Both the position numbers and the translations under genes were made by a program. A stretch of DNA of 64,000 bases from Shewanella sp. UCD-KL21. Lineage in GTDB: Bacteria; Pseudomonadota; Gammaproteobacteria; Enterobacterales; Shewanellaceae. Every line of letters begins with the position of its first letter. Position 1 is the first letter of the stretch. Location: assembly GCF_001957135.1 (NCBI RefSeq), contig NZ_MPHK01000016.1, positions 44,585 to 108,584 of the forward strand. The letters run 5' to 3'. The notes below the pieces were generated by a model. That model did not search any database, was not told where the DNA came from, and worked only from the letters and a program-made list of their open reading frames with translations. This document shows positions 1-10,769 of the stretch, one piece after another.

Positions 1-1021
1 TTTTATGAACGACAAGCTGGATTTAACCCAAGCTGAAGCTATTGCCGATTTGATTGATGCCACCAGTGAACAAGCCGCTAAGAGCGCGTTAAACTCACTT
101 CAGGGCGAGTTTTCTGATGAAGTGCATCAATTAGTCGAGCAAGTGACTAATTTGCGCTTATACGTGGAAGCAGCCATTGATTTCCCTGATGAAGAAGTCG
201 ACTTTTTATCTGACGGTAAAATTGCTAACTCACTGTATAACATCATCGCCAAATTAGACTTAGTGCAAGCCAGTGCCAAACAAGGCTCAATTATTCGTGA
301 AGGCATGAAAGTGGTGATTGCTGGTCGTCCAAATGCCGGTAAATCAAGCCTATTAAATGCCCTAGCAGGTAAAGAGTCTGCTATTGTCACTGAAATTGCG
401 GGGACTACCCGTGATGTGCTGCGCGAGCATATTCACCTTGATGGCATGCCACTGCATATTATTGATACTGCAGGTTTACGTGACACCGCTGATACCGTTG
501 AAAAAATCGGTATTGAGCGTGCGTGGGATGAGATAGCAACCGCCGATAGAGTGTTATTTATGGTTGATGGCACCACCACCACCGATGTAAATCCTCACGA
601 TATTTGGCCAGATTTTATTGACCGTTTACCGAAAAAACTCGGTGTCACGGTTATTCGTAACAAAGCTGACTTAACCGGTGAACCAGTAATGACCACCGAT
701 GAACATGGCTACAGCGTTTACCGCATATCAGCGAAAACAGGCCTCGGGGTTGAAGAGCTCAAACAGCACCTTAAATCATTAATGGGTTATCAAAGTAACC
801 TTGAAGGCGGTTTTATTGCCCGTCGTCGCCATTTAGAAGCGTTAGATTTAGCTGCAAGTCACTTACAACTGGGTAAAGAGCAATTAGAAGTGTATTTAGC
901 CGGTGAGTTATTAGCCGAAGAATTACGTATGTGCCAAATGGCGCTATCTGAAATTACCGGTAAGTTCACCTCTGATGATCTACTGGGTAAAATCTTTAGC
1001 TCATTCTGTATTGGTAAATAG
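1..1021 (+). CDS. mnmE: tRNA uridine-5-carboxymethylaminomethyl GTPase MnmE, 5' end cut by window edge
   Basis: MnmE works with MnmG (encoded at 7274) to modify the wobble uridine of certain tRNAs, using GTP hydrolysis, tetrahydrofolate and glycine or ammonium. The reading frame is open from base 2, so about 115 N-terminal residues (the folate-binding TrmE domain) lie outside the window. The visible part starts in the helical domain ([15 protein letters not shown]). The inserted Ras-like G domain shows a [10 protein letters not shown]-loop, DTAGLRD and NKADL. The protein ends with the family's C-terminal CIGK motif, whose Cys is characteristic of MnmE. An internal ATG at base 5 is not the real start, because homologous sequence continues upstream of it. 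The following exonuclease gene begins 8 bases downstream, so the two are probably co-transcribed. Identification is by motif and overall similarity and is secure. Confidence 0.97.
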   Translation, partial: FMNDKLDLTQAEAIADLIDATSEQAAKSALNSLQGEFSDEVHQLVEQVTNLRLYVEAAIDFPDEEVDFLSDGKIANSLYNIIAKLDLVQASAKQGSIIREGMKVVIAGRPNAGKSSLLNALAGKESAIVTEIAGTTRDVLREHIHLDGMPLHIIDTAGLRDTADTVEKIGIERAWDEIATADRVLFMVDGTTTTDVNPHDIWPDFIDRLPKKLGVTVIRNKADLTGEPVMTTDEHGYSVYRISAKTGLGVEELKQHLKSLMGYQSNLEGGFIARRRHLEALDLAASHLQLGKEQLEVYLAGELLAEELRMCQMALSEITGKFTSDDLLGKIFSSFCIGK

Positions 1022-1029
1022 GATCGCTC

Positions 1030-1641
1030 ATGACATTGGCAAATAAAGTTATCGTGCTCGATTTCGAAACCACAGGCTTATCACCTAATAATGCAGATCG
1101 CGCCATCGAAATTGGTGCGGTAAAACTGATTGATGGTGAGATCGTCGATAGCTTTCAAGAATTAATGAATCCCGGCCGATCGGTAAACAGCTTTATTGAA
1201 AACTACACAGGCATCACCAATGCCATGCTTAAAGAGGCAGATTCTTGTGAAGCAGTCATGACTCGCTTTGCCAATTTTATTGAAGACTTTAACTTAGTGG
1301 CCCATAACGCCAGCTTTGATAAGAAGTTTTTAGATGCCGAGTTTGAGCATTGTCAGCAACAATATTCTGGTCAATTTGCCTGTTCATTATTATTGTCGCG
1401 CCGCATTAGCCAAGATGCGCCCAACCATAAATTAGGCACCTTAGTTGAATATCATCAACTACCCAATGATGGCGTTTTTCACCGCGCATTAGCCGATGCC
1501 ACCATGACGGCGCATTTATGGAATCATCAACTGCAGCTGCTGCAACAGCAACTCCCCCATAAAGCGATTACTTTTGAGCTGATTAACCAGATTTCAAAGC
1601 GCCCTAAAGCCCAAGTTAGTGGTTACTTACAATCTTTATAA
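1030..1641 (+). CDS. DnaQ-like DEDDh 3'-5' exonuclease
   Basis: A 203-residue single-domain exonuclease of the DNA polymerase III epsilon/PolC superfamily. ExoI is DFETTG near residue 11, giving the first two acidic residues. ExoII is HNASFDKKF near residue 93. ExoIII is the FHRALADA segment near residue 156, giving the His and last Asp of the DEDDh site. It is too short to carry the polymerase-binding tail of true DnaQ, and it sits right behind mnmE rather than next to rnhA. It is therefore a stand-alone nuclease with two-metal catalysis; substrate unknown. The start ATG follows the mnmE stop by 8 bases, with AGGATCG upstream as a modest ribosome site. Confidence 0.85.
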   Translation: MTLANKVIVLDFETTGLSPNNADRAIEIGAVKLIDGEIVDSFQELMNPGRSVNSFIENYTGITNAMLKEADSCEAVMTRFANFIEDFNLVAHNASFDKKFLDAEFEHCQQQYSGQFACSLLLSRRISQDAPNHKLGTLVEYHQLPNDGVFHRALADATMTAHLWNHQLQLLQQQLPHKAITFELINQISKRPKAQVSGYLQSL

Positions 1642-1672
1642 CGGCTAACTTATTAACGCATTATACGGCTCG

Positions 1673-2542
1673 TTAAGGCAATTCTGCGGCGAGCTTATCC
1701 ACCAGTAACCTCACTTTGGGTGACAAATGCCGATTGTGAGGATACAAAGCCCAAATCCCCTCTTGTTGCTGCTTATAAGATTCTAAAATAACCGAAAGCT
1801 GACCCGCTGCTATCGCCTCTGCCACGTAATAACCTGGCAATTGCACAATCCCCAAGCCTTTAATGGCCGCATTAAGCAAACTAATACCGCTACTGCACTG
1901 CAAATTCCCCTGCACTTTAATACTTCTTACTTGGCCCTGTTCATTAAAATGCCAGTGCGGCTGCGAGCCAACTAAACAATTGTGCTGCGTTAACTCTGAT
2001 AATGAATACGGCGCGCCGAAACGATTAATGTAATCAGGGGCTGCGCAAACAAACTGCTCACGGCTGGTTAAACGCTTTGCCATCATGCTCGAATCAGGTA
2101 AGCGCCCTAACCTAATCGCTAAATCATAGCCGCCTTCCACTAAATCTAACTGCCTGTTCGTTAACTCACAAATCACTTCAACATCTGGGTGTTGCTGCAT
2201 ATAGTCAGTCACTATCGGCATCACAAATGACTCACCATAGGTCACAGGCGCAGTAAGTTTAATTAACCCTTGGGGTTTATTTTGCAAACTACTAATTGCC
2301 CGCTCAGCTTCTTCAAGACCATCAATAACCTGACGACAATGACGATAAAATATTTGCCCTTCTTCAGTTAACGACACTTTACGGGTAGTGCGATAAAACA
2401 ATTTGGTGCTTAATCTGTTTTCAATTTGACTGATTTGGCGACTGACTTGGGCGGTCGAAATCGCTAAACGCTTACCCGCTGCGGTAAAACTGTCGGTTTC
2501 AGCCACAGCCACAAACTCGTAAACCCCTTCCCATGGCAACAT
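1673..2542 (-). CDS. LysR-family transcriptional regulator, divergent from adhC
   Basis: A 289-residue LysR-type regulator. The N-terminal winged helix-turn-helix spans about residues 3-62 (FTAAGKRLAISTAQVSRQISQIE is its core), followed by a linker helix and the periplasmic-binding-protein-like effector domain to the C terminus. The ATG at 2542 is preferred over an upstream GTG at 2551 because GAGG lies 8 bases upstream of it. The gene is transcribed away from the formaldehyde-detoxification genes, the usual arrangement for a LysR activator of its neighbour. Two dyads with shared TAGAT/ATCTA half-sites lie in the intergenic space. The effector cannot be read from sequence; formaldehyde or its glutathione adduct is an inference from context. 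Confidence 0.9.
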   Translation of the reverse strand: MLPWEGVYEFVAVAETDSFTAAGKRLAISTAQVSRQISQIENRLSTKLFYRTTRKVSLTEEGQIFYRHCRQVIDGLEEAERAISSLQNKPQGLIKLTAPVTYGESFVMPIVTDYMQQHPDVEVICELTNRQLDLVEGGYDLAIRLGRLPDSSMMAKRLTSREQFVCAAPDYINRFGAPYSLSELTQHNCLVGSQPHWHFNEQGQVRSIKVQGNLQCSSGISLLNAAIKGLGIVQLPGYYVAEAIAAGQLSVILESYKQQQEGIWALYPHNRHLSPKVRLLVDKLAAELP

Positions 2543-2608
2543 TATTACCACCTCGTAAAAGTAATTTGCATTTATAGCCCATTATCAACTGACAGAAAAT
2601 AAATACAA

Positions 2609-3815
<1,207 letters not shown>

Positions 3816-3842
3816 ATCTTATTGTTGTATGGGATTAATATC

Positions 3843-3874
3843 ATGCCCTTAACCTTAGGCTAAGGGCATTTTTA
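3843..3874 (+). terminator. Stem-loop with U-tract between adhC and fghA
   Basis: ATGCCCTTA (3843-3851) pairs perfectly with TAAGGGCAT (3861-3869), followed by TTTTTAT. It would act as a terminator or attenuator between the two pathway genes, lowering fghA expression relative to adhC. Confidence 0.6.
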
Positions 3875-3892
3875 TCATAAGCGATCAATCAA

Positions 3893-4735
3893 ATGACTTT
3901 AGAAAACGTCAGTAGTAATAAAATGTTCGGTGGCTGGTTAAAACAATATAGCCATCATTCCGATACGCTAAATTGCCAAATGCGCTTTGCTATTTACCTG
4001 CCGCCACAAGCGGCATCGCAAAAAGTGCCAGTTCTATATTGGTTGTCAGGCCTCACCTGCACCGACGAAAACGTGATGCAAAAATCTGGCATTCAACGAG
4101 TTGCTGCAGAGCTTGGTATTGCTATTGTGGCTCCAGACACCAGCCCGCGCGGCGAAAATGTCGCAGATGATGCCAATGGCGCTTATGATTTTGGTTTAGG
4201 CGCCGGATTTTATCTCAATGCCAGCCAAGCGCCCTTTAATACCCACTATCAAATGTATGACTATGTGGTAAAAGAATTGCCAGCCTTTATTGAGCAGCAT
4301 TTTCCGGTATCGAGTATGCGCAGCATCAGTGGCCACTCTATGGGCGGTCATGGCGCAATAACCATAGGACTTAAAAATCCGCAGCAATATCAATCTATTT
4401 CAGCGTTTAGTCCGATCTGTAATCCGATAAATTGCCCTTGGGGACAAAAGGCCTTTAACGGTTATTTAGGAGCAGATCAAACAAGCTGGGCTGAATATGA
4501 CAGCAGCGAGTTAATGAAAAGCTCGATGGTTAAAGTACCTATGCTGGTGGATCAAGGCACTGAAGATAACTTTCTAGTTGAACAACTAAAACCTGAAAGC
4601 TTAATTGAAGCCGCTAAAGCTCAGCAATACCCGCTGACATTACGTATGCAGGAAGGCTATGATCACAGTTACTTCTTTATCAGTAGCTTTATTGAAGATC
4701 ATTTACGCTTTCACGCAAAGCACTTAATAAAGTAA
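3893..4735 (+). CDS. fghA: S-formylglutathione hydrolase
   Basis: Hydrolyses S-formylglutathione to formate and glutathione, completing glutathione-dependent formaldehyde removal begun by the upstream dehydrogenase. This 280-residue alpha/beta hydrolase of the esterase D family shows the nucleophile elbow SGHSMGGHGA with Ser149. Asp225 lies in DQGTEDNF and His258 in GYDHSYFF, at the spacings expected for the catalytic triad. LSGLTCTDEN near residue 51 is a family signature including the conserved oxyanion-region cysteine. The length is normal. The stem-loop upstream at 3843-3869 may make its level partly independent of adhC. A bidirectional terminator follows. Confidence 0.96.
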   Translation: MTLENVSSNKMFGGWLKQYSHHSDTLNCQMRFAIYLPPQAASQKVPVLYWLSGLTCTDENVMQKSGIQRVAAELGIAIVAPDTSPRGENVADDANGAYDFGLGAGFYLNASQAPFNTHYQMYDYVVKELPAFIEQHFPVSSMRSISGHSMGGHGAITIGLKNPQQYQSISAFSPICNPINCPWGQKAFNGYLGADQTSWAEYDSSELMKSSMVKVPMLVDQGTEDNFLVEQLKPESLIEAAKAQQYPLTLRMQEGYDHSYFFISSFIEDHLRFHAKHLIK

Positions 4736-4788
4736 CCAATAAGCCCACAAGTCGTAAATAAGTCACCTTGTATTATGACCGGACATAA

Positions 4789-4820
4789 AAAAGGGAGTGA
4801 TCATTCACTCCCTTTTCTTA
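4789..4820. terminator. Bidirectional terminator between fghA and the AGCS symporter gene
   Basis: AAAAGGGAGTGA (4789-4800) and TCACTCCCTTTT (4805-4816) form a perfect 12-bp stem with A-rich and T-rich flanks. It can end transcription of both convergent genes. Confidence 0.85.
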
Positions 4821-4854
4821 TCTATTTTATTCAAATTCAACTTGTTAGTTAATT

Positions 4855-6216
4855 TTATGCCGCAAGTTTAGCAAAATACTTCTTTGCTGCAGCTCTGACT
4901 TTAGGCGCCAATAAAATTGCCGAAGTCATGGTTGGTATTGCCATTAAGGCATAGGCAGCATCAATAATATTGACGATTTCTTGAATGGTTGCAGTGGCAG
5001 CAAACAAAATAGCTAATAAGAAAAACAGCTGATAAAAGCGTAATCGCTTACGTCCAAATAGAAATGCAAAGCACTGACCACCATAAAATGCTTGGGTAAA
5101 TATGGTACTAATACTAAAAAATACCACACAAAGGATCAGTAAATACGGGCCAACACCGGGCATAGTAGCCTCAAAAGCTTGCGCAGATAAATTTACTCCC
5201 TCGGCTTCACTTCCTTGCCACACCCCCGAGATTAAAATGATCATTGCCGTCGCGGTGCACACCAATAAGGTATCAATAGCAGGGCCCAGCATGGCCACTA
5301 AGCCTTCTTTTACCGGTTCATTGGTTTTGGCACTACCATGCGCCATTACCTCAGTGCCAATACCCGCTTCATTTGAAAAAGCCGCTCGGCGAATACCGAT
5401 CAACATGGTTCCCAATATGCCACCACCAACCGAATTAAGTGAAAATGCTTCAGTGATGATCAACTTAAAATAACTCGGTATATCAGCAATATTGACAGCA
5501 ATAACATAAAAAGCGCAGCCCATATAAATCAGGATCATTAACGGCACCACTTTTGTTGCCACCGAAGCAATACGTTTAATGCCACCTAAGATGACGCTGG
5601 CAACGATCAACATCACCACAATCCCTAAGCTTAAATCCACCCAAAAAGTGGATTGATCACTGGGGAAATAGCCAGGTTTGACAATTAGCCACTCACGAAT
5701 AATCTGCACTAATTGATTTGCATTGAATAATGGAAAATTACCAACAAGGCCAACAACACAAAAAAATACCGCTAAAAAGTGCCATTTTTTGCTTAAACCT
5801 TGGGTGATGATGTACATGGGACCGCCCTGCACATCACCATTTTCGTCCTTGCCGCGATACATAATGGCTAAGGTACAGGTGAAAAATTTAGTCGCCATTC
5901 CCACAATCGCGCTAATCCACATCCAAAAAATGGCACCGGGCCCACCCACCATAATCGCCACGGCAACACTGCCAATATTCCCCATACCAACGGTGCCGGC
6001 CATGGCACTGGATAACGCCCCTGCGTGACTAATATGTCCCACAGCGCCTTTATCAGGATGTTTACCACGGACAATATTGATGGCGTGGCCAATGTAGCGA
6101 AAAGGAATAAAACGTGAATAAATCAGGAAGAAAAGCCCACCACCTACCAGTAAAACCAGCATGTGAGGCCCCCATGCTAAATCAGCCATTTGAGCCGTTA
6201 TTGAAACCAGAGACAT
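4855..6216 (-). CDS. Alanine/glycine:cation symporter (AGCS family)
   Basis: A 453-residue inner-membrane secondary transporter of the AGCS family, taking up alanine or glycine with sodium or proton. The protein is strongly hydrophobic, with about ten to eleven predicted membrane segments. Family signatures visible include the N-terminal GAVGHISHAGALSSAMAGTV region and the GIRRAAFSNEAGIGTEVMAH segment near residue 270. Length is typical. It is transcribed alone, convergent with fghA, and its start lies 126 bases from the divergent mioC start. No glycine riboswitch fold was recognised in the short leader. The exact amino acid cannot be told from sequence. Confidence 0.92.
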   Translation of the reverse strand: MSLVSITAQMADLAWGPHMLVLLVGGGLFFLIYSRFIPFRYIGHAINIVRGKHPDKGAVGHISHAGALSSAMAGTVGMGNIGSVAVAIMVGGPGAIFWMWISAIVGMATKFFTCTLAIMYRGKDENGDVQGGPMYIITQGLSKKWHFLAVFFCVVGLVGNFPLFNANQLVQIIREWLIVKPGYFPSDQSTFWVDLSLGIVVMLIVASVILGGIKRIASVATKVVPLMILIYMGCAFYVIAVNIADIPSYFKLIITEAFSLNSVGGGILGTMLIGIRRAAFSNEAGIGTEVMAHGSAKTNEPVKEGLVAMLGPAIDTLLVCTATAMIILISGVWQGSEAEGVNLSAQAFEATMPGVGPYLLILCVVFFSISTIFTQAFYGGQCFAFLFGRKRLRFYQLFFLLAILFAATATIQEIVNIIDAAYALMAIPTMTSAILLAPKVRAAAKKYFAKLAA

Positions 6217-6342
6217 AATAAAAGTTAATTTTTTGTTAATTGTAATTATTGAAAATACGGATAAAAACCACTTTGTGCAATGCTAAATAGGCGTAAACTA
6301 AGCCTATAAGTAGCGTTTAACAGTAATAATCTAGGATAAAAC

Positions 6343-6783
6343 ATGGCAAAAATAGACATTTTAGTGGGCTCAACTCAAGGCGGAACCGAATATGTGGCCG
6401 ACGATATGGCGGCTCAGCTTAACGAAATAGGCCACCAAAGCTGCATTCATTTAGCCGCAAACTTGGATGATCTTGACCCTAAATCACTGTGGATCATTGT
6501 CAGTTCAACTCATGGCGCAGGCGATCTTCCAGACAATTTAGCGCCTTTTTATCAGCAGTTATTGGCCTCAAATAGCGATCTCAGTGAGCTAAAATTTGCT
6601 TTGTGCGCAATTGGCGACTCAAGTTACGACACTTTTTGTCTTGGGCCTGAAAAAATAATTTCAAGACTCGATCAGTTAGGTGCCAAACCGTTTGTGAATA
6701 AGATCCAAATTGATGTTCAAAAGGATCCTGTTCCAGAAGATCCGGCACTAGCTTGGCTTTCAGAGTGGCAATCTTCTATTTAG
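6343..6783 (+). CDS. mioC: Flavodoxin-like FMN protein MioC
   Basis: A 146-residue flavodoxin-fold protein located immediately left of oriC, as in E. coli. The FMN phosphate loop is GSTQGGTEYVADD near residue 8. The SSTHGAGDLPDN and CAIGDSSYDTFCLGPEK segments form the other FMN-binding loops. E. coli MioC has been linked to biotin synthase electron transfer in vitro. Transcription of the gene runs into the origin, and in E. coli mioC transcription influences initiation; whether that holds here is inference. Ribosome site TAGGA lies at -12. Confidence 0.93.
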   Translation: MAKIDILVGSTQGGTEYVADDMAAQLNEIGHQSCIHLAANLDDLDPKSLWIIVSSTHGAGDLPDNLAPFYQQLLASNSDLSELKFALCAIGDSSYDTFCLGPEKIISRLDQLGAKPFVNKIQIDVQKDPVPEDPALAWLSEWQSSI

Positions 6784-7273
6784 ATCCCTAAAAAACCAGA
6801 TAACTTGGTTAACATCTTTATTTATACCCACAATAACAACCTATCTTATCCACAAAAAGCAAAATACGATCATAACTTTGTGGATAAGCTATTATTTTTA
6901 CCGATCATAACGCTGTACAGATCTTAAGGTGATCTGCTCGAAGATCACCCCTGTGGATAACTAGTCGATCTATCCCCAAGTTATATTGAGTTTGATCCTT
7001 CATTGATCACAGGATCGTTTTGTCGTTAACCCATGAAAATAAACAGATAAATGAGTTACCCACAGAAAAGTGCGATCCTAATAGTAATAGTAATAAAAAG
7101 ATCTATTTAAAGATCTTAAGATCTATTAAGCCAAGCCCGTTAGATCGAAACTAGAAAATTGATCATTCCCGAAAAGCAAACCAAGTGCTAAAATACTCGG
7201 CTCAAGCAAGCCCTAGATTTGAAATCTAGTTAAAAATTGCAATATCAAATTTACTTTTATCCAAGGTCACAAA
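6784..7273. other. Chromosomal replication origin oriC
   Basis: Non-coding 490 bases between mioC and mnmG with the E. coli oriC layout. Exact DnaA boxes TTATCCACA occur at 6846-6854 (+), 6879-6887 (-) and 6952-6960 (-). A one-mismatch box TTACCCACA is at 7056-7064, and weaker candidates are near 6824-6832 and 6970. About 16 GATC sites occur in the region, against roughly 2 expected, the hallmark of SeqA/Dam control. An AT-rich stretch at 7099-7127 carries three overlapping GATCT-starting 13-mer-like repeats, the likely unwinding element. It lies on the mnmG side as in E. coli. Placement next to mnmG-rsmG-parAB fits an origin. No assay data. Confidence 0.93.
7099..7130. repeat. AT-rich GATCT 13-mer-like repeats, putative DNA unwinding element
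   Basis: Three GATCT-headed units in a row (GATCTATTTAAAG, GATCTTAAGATCT, GATCTATTAAGCC) resemble the L/M/R 13-mers of E. coli oriC and lie on the same side of the DnaA boxes. Confidence 0.7.
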
Positions 7274-9163
7274 ATGCATTTTCATGAACGGTTTGATGTA
7301 ATTGTTGTTGGTGGTGGTCATGCCGGAACTGAAGCTGCCCTAGCAGCGGCAAGAATGGGATCAAAAACATTATTGTTAACACATAACATTGATACTTTAG
7401 GTCAAATGTCGTGTAACCCTGCCATCGGTGGTATTGGAAAAGGTCATTTAGTTAAAGAAATTGATGCTCTTGGTGGTGCAATGGCCACTGCAACCGATTT
7501 TGCAGGTATCCAATTTCGAACATTAAATTCCAGTAAGGGCCCTGCAGTCAGAGCCACTCGTGCTCAAGCTGACCGAGCGCTTTACCGTCAAAAAATCCAA
7601 CAGATTTTACAACACCAGCCTAATTTACGTATTTTCCAACAAGCGGTAGACGACTTAGTTGTTGAAAATAATACTGTAATTGGCGTAGTCACTCAGATGG
7701 GTCTCGCTTTTGAAGCGCCAAGCGTAGTGTTAACTACAGGCACTTTCCTCAGTGGTAAAATCCATATTGGTTTAGAAAATTACAGTGGTGGCCGAGCAGG
7801 TGATCCGCCAGCGATTGCCTTAGCAAATCGATTAAAAGAATTGCCTATTCGTGTGGGACGTTTAAAAACCGGTACTCCACCACGAATTGACGCCAATAGC
7901 ATTGATTTTTCCAAGATGGCTGAGCAAAAAGGTGATTCACCTTTACCAGTTATGTCGTTTATTGGTGATGTCAGTCAACACCCTGAACAAGTCTCTTGTT
8001 ATATCACTCATACCAATGAAAAAACTCACGATATTATTCGTGGAGGTATGGATCGTAGCCCAATGTATTCAGGGGTGATCGAAGGCATTGGACCACGTTA
8101 TTGTCCATCGATCGAAGATAAAATTAATCGCTTTGCAGATAAGTCATCACATCAGATCTTTATCGAACCTGAAGGCTTAACCACCAATGAGATCTATCCC
8201 AATGGGATCTCAACCAGTTTGCCATTTGATGTGCAATTGAATTTGGTGCGATCAATTCAAGGTATGGAGAATGCAGAAATCATTCGTCCTGGTTACGCTA
8301 TTGAATATGATTATTTTGATCCAAGAGATTTAAAAAACTCACTTGAGACTAAAAATATCAATGGTTTGTTCTTTGCTGGACAAATTAACGGTACAACCGG
8401 TTATGAAGAAGCCGGTGCTCAAGGATTACTCGCCGGTATGAACGCGTCATTGCAAGTTCAAGGCAAAGAGACTTGGTGCCCACGCCGCGACCAAGCTTAC
8501 CTTGGGGTGTTAGTTGATGACTTATCAACCTTAGGTACCAAAGAACCTTACCGTATGTTCACCAGTCGTGCTGAATATCGTTTGCTACTGCGTGAAGACA
8601 ATGCTGATTTACGTTTGACTGAAAAAGGCCGTGAATTAGGTTTAGTTGATGATCATCGCTGGGCATTATTCAGTGAAAAGATGGAGTCCATTGAAACTGA
8701 GCTGCAACGCTTACGTGGTCAGTGGGTTCATAATAATTCACCTTTGCTTGATGTATTAAACCCTGAGCTTAATACCCCTATTTCTCGTGAAGCATCATTT
8801 GAAGATCTACTTCGTCGTCCTGAAATGGATTATAAAAAATTAATGAGTTTGGAAGGTTTTGGACCGGGGATTGAAGATCCACGTGCTGCAGAGCAAGTTC
8901 AAATTCAAGTGAAGTACTCTGGTTACATTCAAAGACAGCAAGGTGAAATTGATAAAGCGATTCGTCATGAAACCACCATGTTGCCGCTTGATCTTGATTA
9001 TCAAGAAGTACCAGGCCTTTCAAATGAAGTGATCGCCAAGATGAATGAGCATAAACCTGAAACCATTGGTCAAGCATCAAGAATTTCAGGAATGACCCCA
9101 GCTGCGATCTCAATCTTGCTGGTTCATCTTAAAAAGCGTGGTTTATTGCGTAAAAGCGCATAA
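7274..9163 (+). CDS. mnmG: tRNA uridine-5-carboxymethylaminomethyl modification enzyme MnmG (GidA)
   Basis: FAD-binding partner of MnmE in forming cmnm5U at the wobble position of tRNA. The 629-residue protein has the N-terminal dinucleotide fold [17 protein letters not shown] (about residues 13-29). It also has [22 protein letters not shown] (family signature, residues 47-68) and the second signature [20 protein letters not shown] segment near residue 370. A C-terminal helical domain binds MnmE. The length matches the family. The gene starts the leftward edge of the conserved cluster right of oriC. GATC sites are also enriched through the gene, about 17 in 1.9 kb. A stem-loop follows at 9194-9217. 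Confidence 0.98.
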   Translation: MHFHERFDVIVVGGGHAGTEAALAAARMGSKTLLLTHNIDTLGQMSCNPAIGGIGKGHLVKEIDALGGAMATATDFAGIQFRTLNSSKGPAVRATRAQADRALYRQKIQQILQHQPNLRIFQQAVDDLVVENNTVIGVVTQMGLAFEAPSVVLTTGTFLSGKIHIGLENYSGGRAGDPPAIALANRLKELPIRVGRLKTGTPPRIDANSIDFSKMAEQKGDSPLPVMSFIGDVSQHPEQVSCYITHTNEKTHDIIRGGMDRSPMYSGVIEGIGPRYCPSIEDKINRFADKSSHQIFIEPEGLTTNEIYPNGISTSLPFDVQLNLVRSIQGMENAEIIRPGYAIEYDYFDPRDLKNSLETKNINGLFFAGQINGTTGYEEAGAQGLLAGMNASLQVQGKETWCPRRDQAYLGVLVDDLSTLGTKEPYRMFTSRAEYRLLLREDNADLRLTEKGRELGLVDDHRWALFSEKMESIETELQRLRGQWVHNNSPLLDVLNPELNTPISREASFEDLLRRPEMDYKKLMSLEGFGPGIEDPRAAEQVQIQVKYSGYIQRQQGEIDKAIRHETTMLPLDLDYQEVPGLSNEVIAKMNEHKPETIGQASRISGMTPAAISILLVHLKKRGLLRKSA

Positions 9164-9193
9164 ATCCCAGCAAAAAGTTGTCTTTTGACCAAT

Positions 9194-9217
9194 AAGGGAA
9201 GCTTTGAGGCTTCCCTT
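9194..9217 (+). terminator. Stem-loop after mnmG
   Basis: AAGGGAAGC (9194-9202) pairs with GCTTCCCTT (9209-9217). The downstream U-tract is poor, so this may be a partial terminator or processing site between mnmG and rsmG. Confidence 0.5.
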
Positions 9218-9284
9218 AGTCATTTTCGCCATTCATAATACCCGATGATTTTATTATTCCCATTGCTTTTCGAGGTCACTCAGC

Positions 9285-9908
9285 GTGCTAGCAACTCAAC
9301 TTAAAACCTATTTAGCTGAAACAAATATTTCAGCCACAGAGACACAGCAAAAACAACTGGTTGATTTTGTTGCCATGCTGAATAAGTGGAATAAAGCCTA
9401 TAACTTGACCTCGGTTAGAGATCCTGAACAGATGTTAATCCGACATGTGATGGACAGTTTGGTGGTTTCTCCTTATCTTAAGGGACAACGCTTTATTGAT
9501 GTAGGAACCGGACCCGGTTTACCAGGGATCCCATTGGCCATTTTAAATCCGGATAAAGAGTTTGTATTACTCGATAGTTTAGGTAAACGGATCCGTTTTC
9601 AAAAACAGGTTCAATTTGAATTAAAAATAAATAACATCACTTCAATTGAAAGTCGTGTTGAAGCGTATGAGCCTGAGCAAAAATTTGATGGCGTCATCAG
9701 CCGCGCCTTTGCATCAATCGAAGATATGCTCAGCTGGTGTCATCATCTTCCTGCTGCTGATGGTATTTTTTACGCCCTTAAAGGTCAGCTTAGTGATACT
9801 GAGTTAGCGACAATTCCTCAGGGTTTTGAAATAGCAGAAACGATAGTGCTTAATGTGCCAAAGCTAGATGAACAAAGACATCTATTAAAGCTGGTTAATA
9901 AAAAATAA
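9285..9908 (+). CDS. rsmG: 16S rRNA (guanine527-N7)-methyltransferase RsmG (GidB)
   Basis: S-adenosylmethionine-dependent methyltransferase that makes m7G527 in 16S rRNA; its loss gives low-level streptomycin resistance in several bacteria. The 207-residue protein contains the N-terminal [20 protein letters not shown] signature (about residues 32-51). The SAM loop is [17 protein letters not shown], and VISRAFAS follows later, all typical of GidB. Start is GTG at 9285, with GAGG about 10 bases upstream; no ATG fits. It follows mnmG as in most proteobacteria. Confidence 0.97.
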   Translation: MLATQLKTYLAETNISATETQQKQLVDFVAMLNKWNKAYNLTSVRDPEQMLIRHVMDSLVVSPYLKGQRFIDVGTGPGLPGIPLAILNPDKEFVLLDSLGKRIRFQKQVQFELKINNITSIESRVEAYEPEQKFDGVISRAFASIEDMLSWCHHLPAADGIFYALKGQLSDTELATIPQGFEIAETIVLNVPKLDEQRHLLKLVNKK

Positions 9909-9964
9909 CCATAGCTAATAATTTATATTATCGGACATCGTAAATCAGTCATTAGGGTGAACTT

Positions 9965-10747
9965 GTGGGTAAAGTAATTGCCGTTGCCAATCAAAAAGGT
10001 GGCGTAGGAAAAACAACAACTTGTGTAAATTTAGCAGCATCACTTGCAGCCACAAAGCGCAAAGTGTTGTTAATTGATCTTGATCCACAAGGTAATGCCA
10101 CTATGGGCAGTGGCGTCGATAAATACGATGTTGAAAACACCGCTTATGAATTATTAGTCGAAGAAAAGCCCTTCGATGACATAGTGATCAAAAACACGTC
10201 AGGTAAATACGATCTGATCGCAGCCAATGGTGATGTTACCGCTGCCGAAATCAAATTAATGGAGTTTTTTGCCCGAGAAATTCGTTTAAAAAATGCCATT
10301 GCAGCTGTTAAAGATGATTACGATTACATTTTTATTGATTGCCCGCCTTCATTGAATATGTTGACCGTTAATGCCATGTCAGCGGCTGACTCGGTACTGG
10401 TACCAATGCAATGTGAGTATTATGCATTGGAAGGCTTAACTGCCTTAATTGATACCATCACTAAACTGGGCGCCATGGTTAATCCTAGCCTTAGTATCGA
10501 AGGGATTTTACGCACCATGTACGATCCGCGAAATCGTTTATCCAATGACGTGTCTGATCAATTAAAACAACATTTTGGTGAAAAAGTGTATCGCACGGTT
10601 ATTCCAAGAAATATCCGTCTTGCAGAAGCGCCAAGTTTTGGGGCGCCAGCAATGTATTACGATAAATCCAGTGCTGGGGCCAAAGCCTATTTAGCACTGG
10701 CTGGCGAAATCATTCGCCGTGCTGAGCAACAAACAGAATCTAAGTAA
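9965..10747 (+). CDS. parA: Chromosome partitioning ATPase ParA (Soj)
   Basis: Walker-type ATPase that moves the ParB-bound origin region during chromosome segregation. The 260-residue protein has the deviant Walker A motif KGGVGKTTT starting near residue 11. LIDLDPQGNATMGSG and FIDCPPSLN follow as Walker A' and B, and a C-terminal IPRNIRLAEAPSFG segment is typical of chromosomal ParA. The GTG start at 9965 has AGGGTGA upstream. It is followed 22 bases later by parB. The origin-proximal position is typical. Confidence 0.97.
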   Translation: MGKVIAVANQKGGVGKTTTCVNLAASLAATKRKVLLIDLDPQGNATMGSGVDKYDVENTAYELLVEEKPFDDIVIKNTSGKYDLIAANGDVTAAEIKLMEFFAREIRLKNAIAAVKDDYDYIFIDCPPSLNMLTVNAMSAADSVLVPMQCEYYALEGLTALIDTITKLGAMVNPSLSIEGILRTMYDPRNRLSNDVSDQLKQHFGEKVYRTVIPRNIRLAEAPSFGAPAMYYDKSSAGAKAYLALAGEIIRRAEQQTESK

Positions 10748-10769
10748 GTATTAAGTGTAAGGGAATAAA

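Noticed and set aside
6217..6342. Glycine riboswitch in the AGCS leader
   Set aside because: The 126 bases are too short and AT-rich and show none of the conserved aptamer elements.
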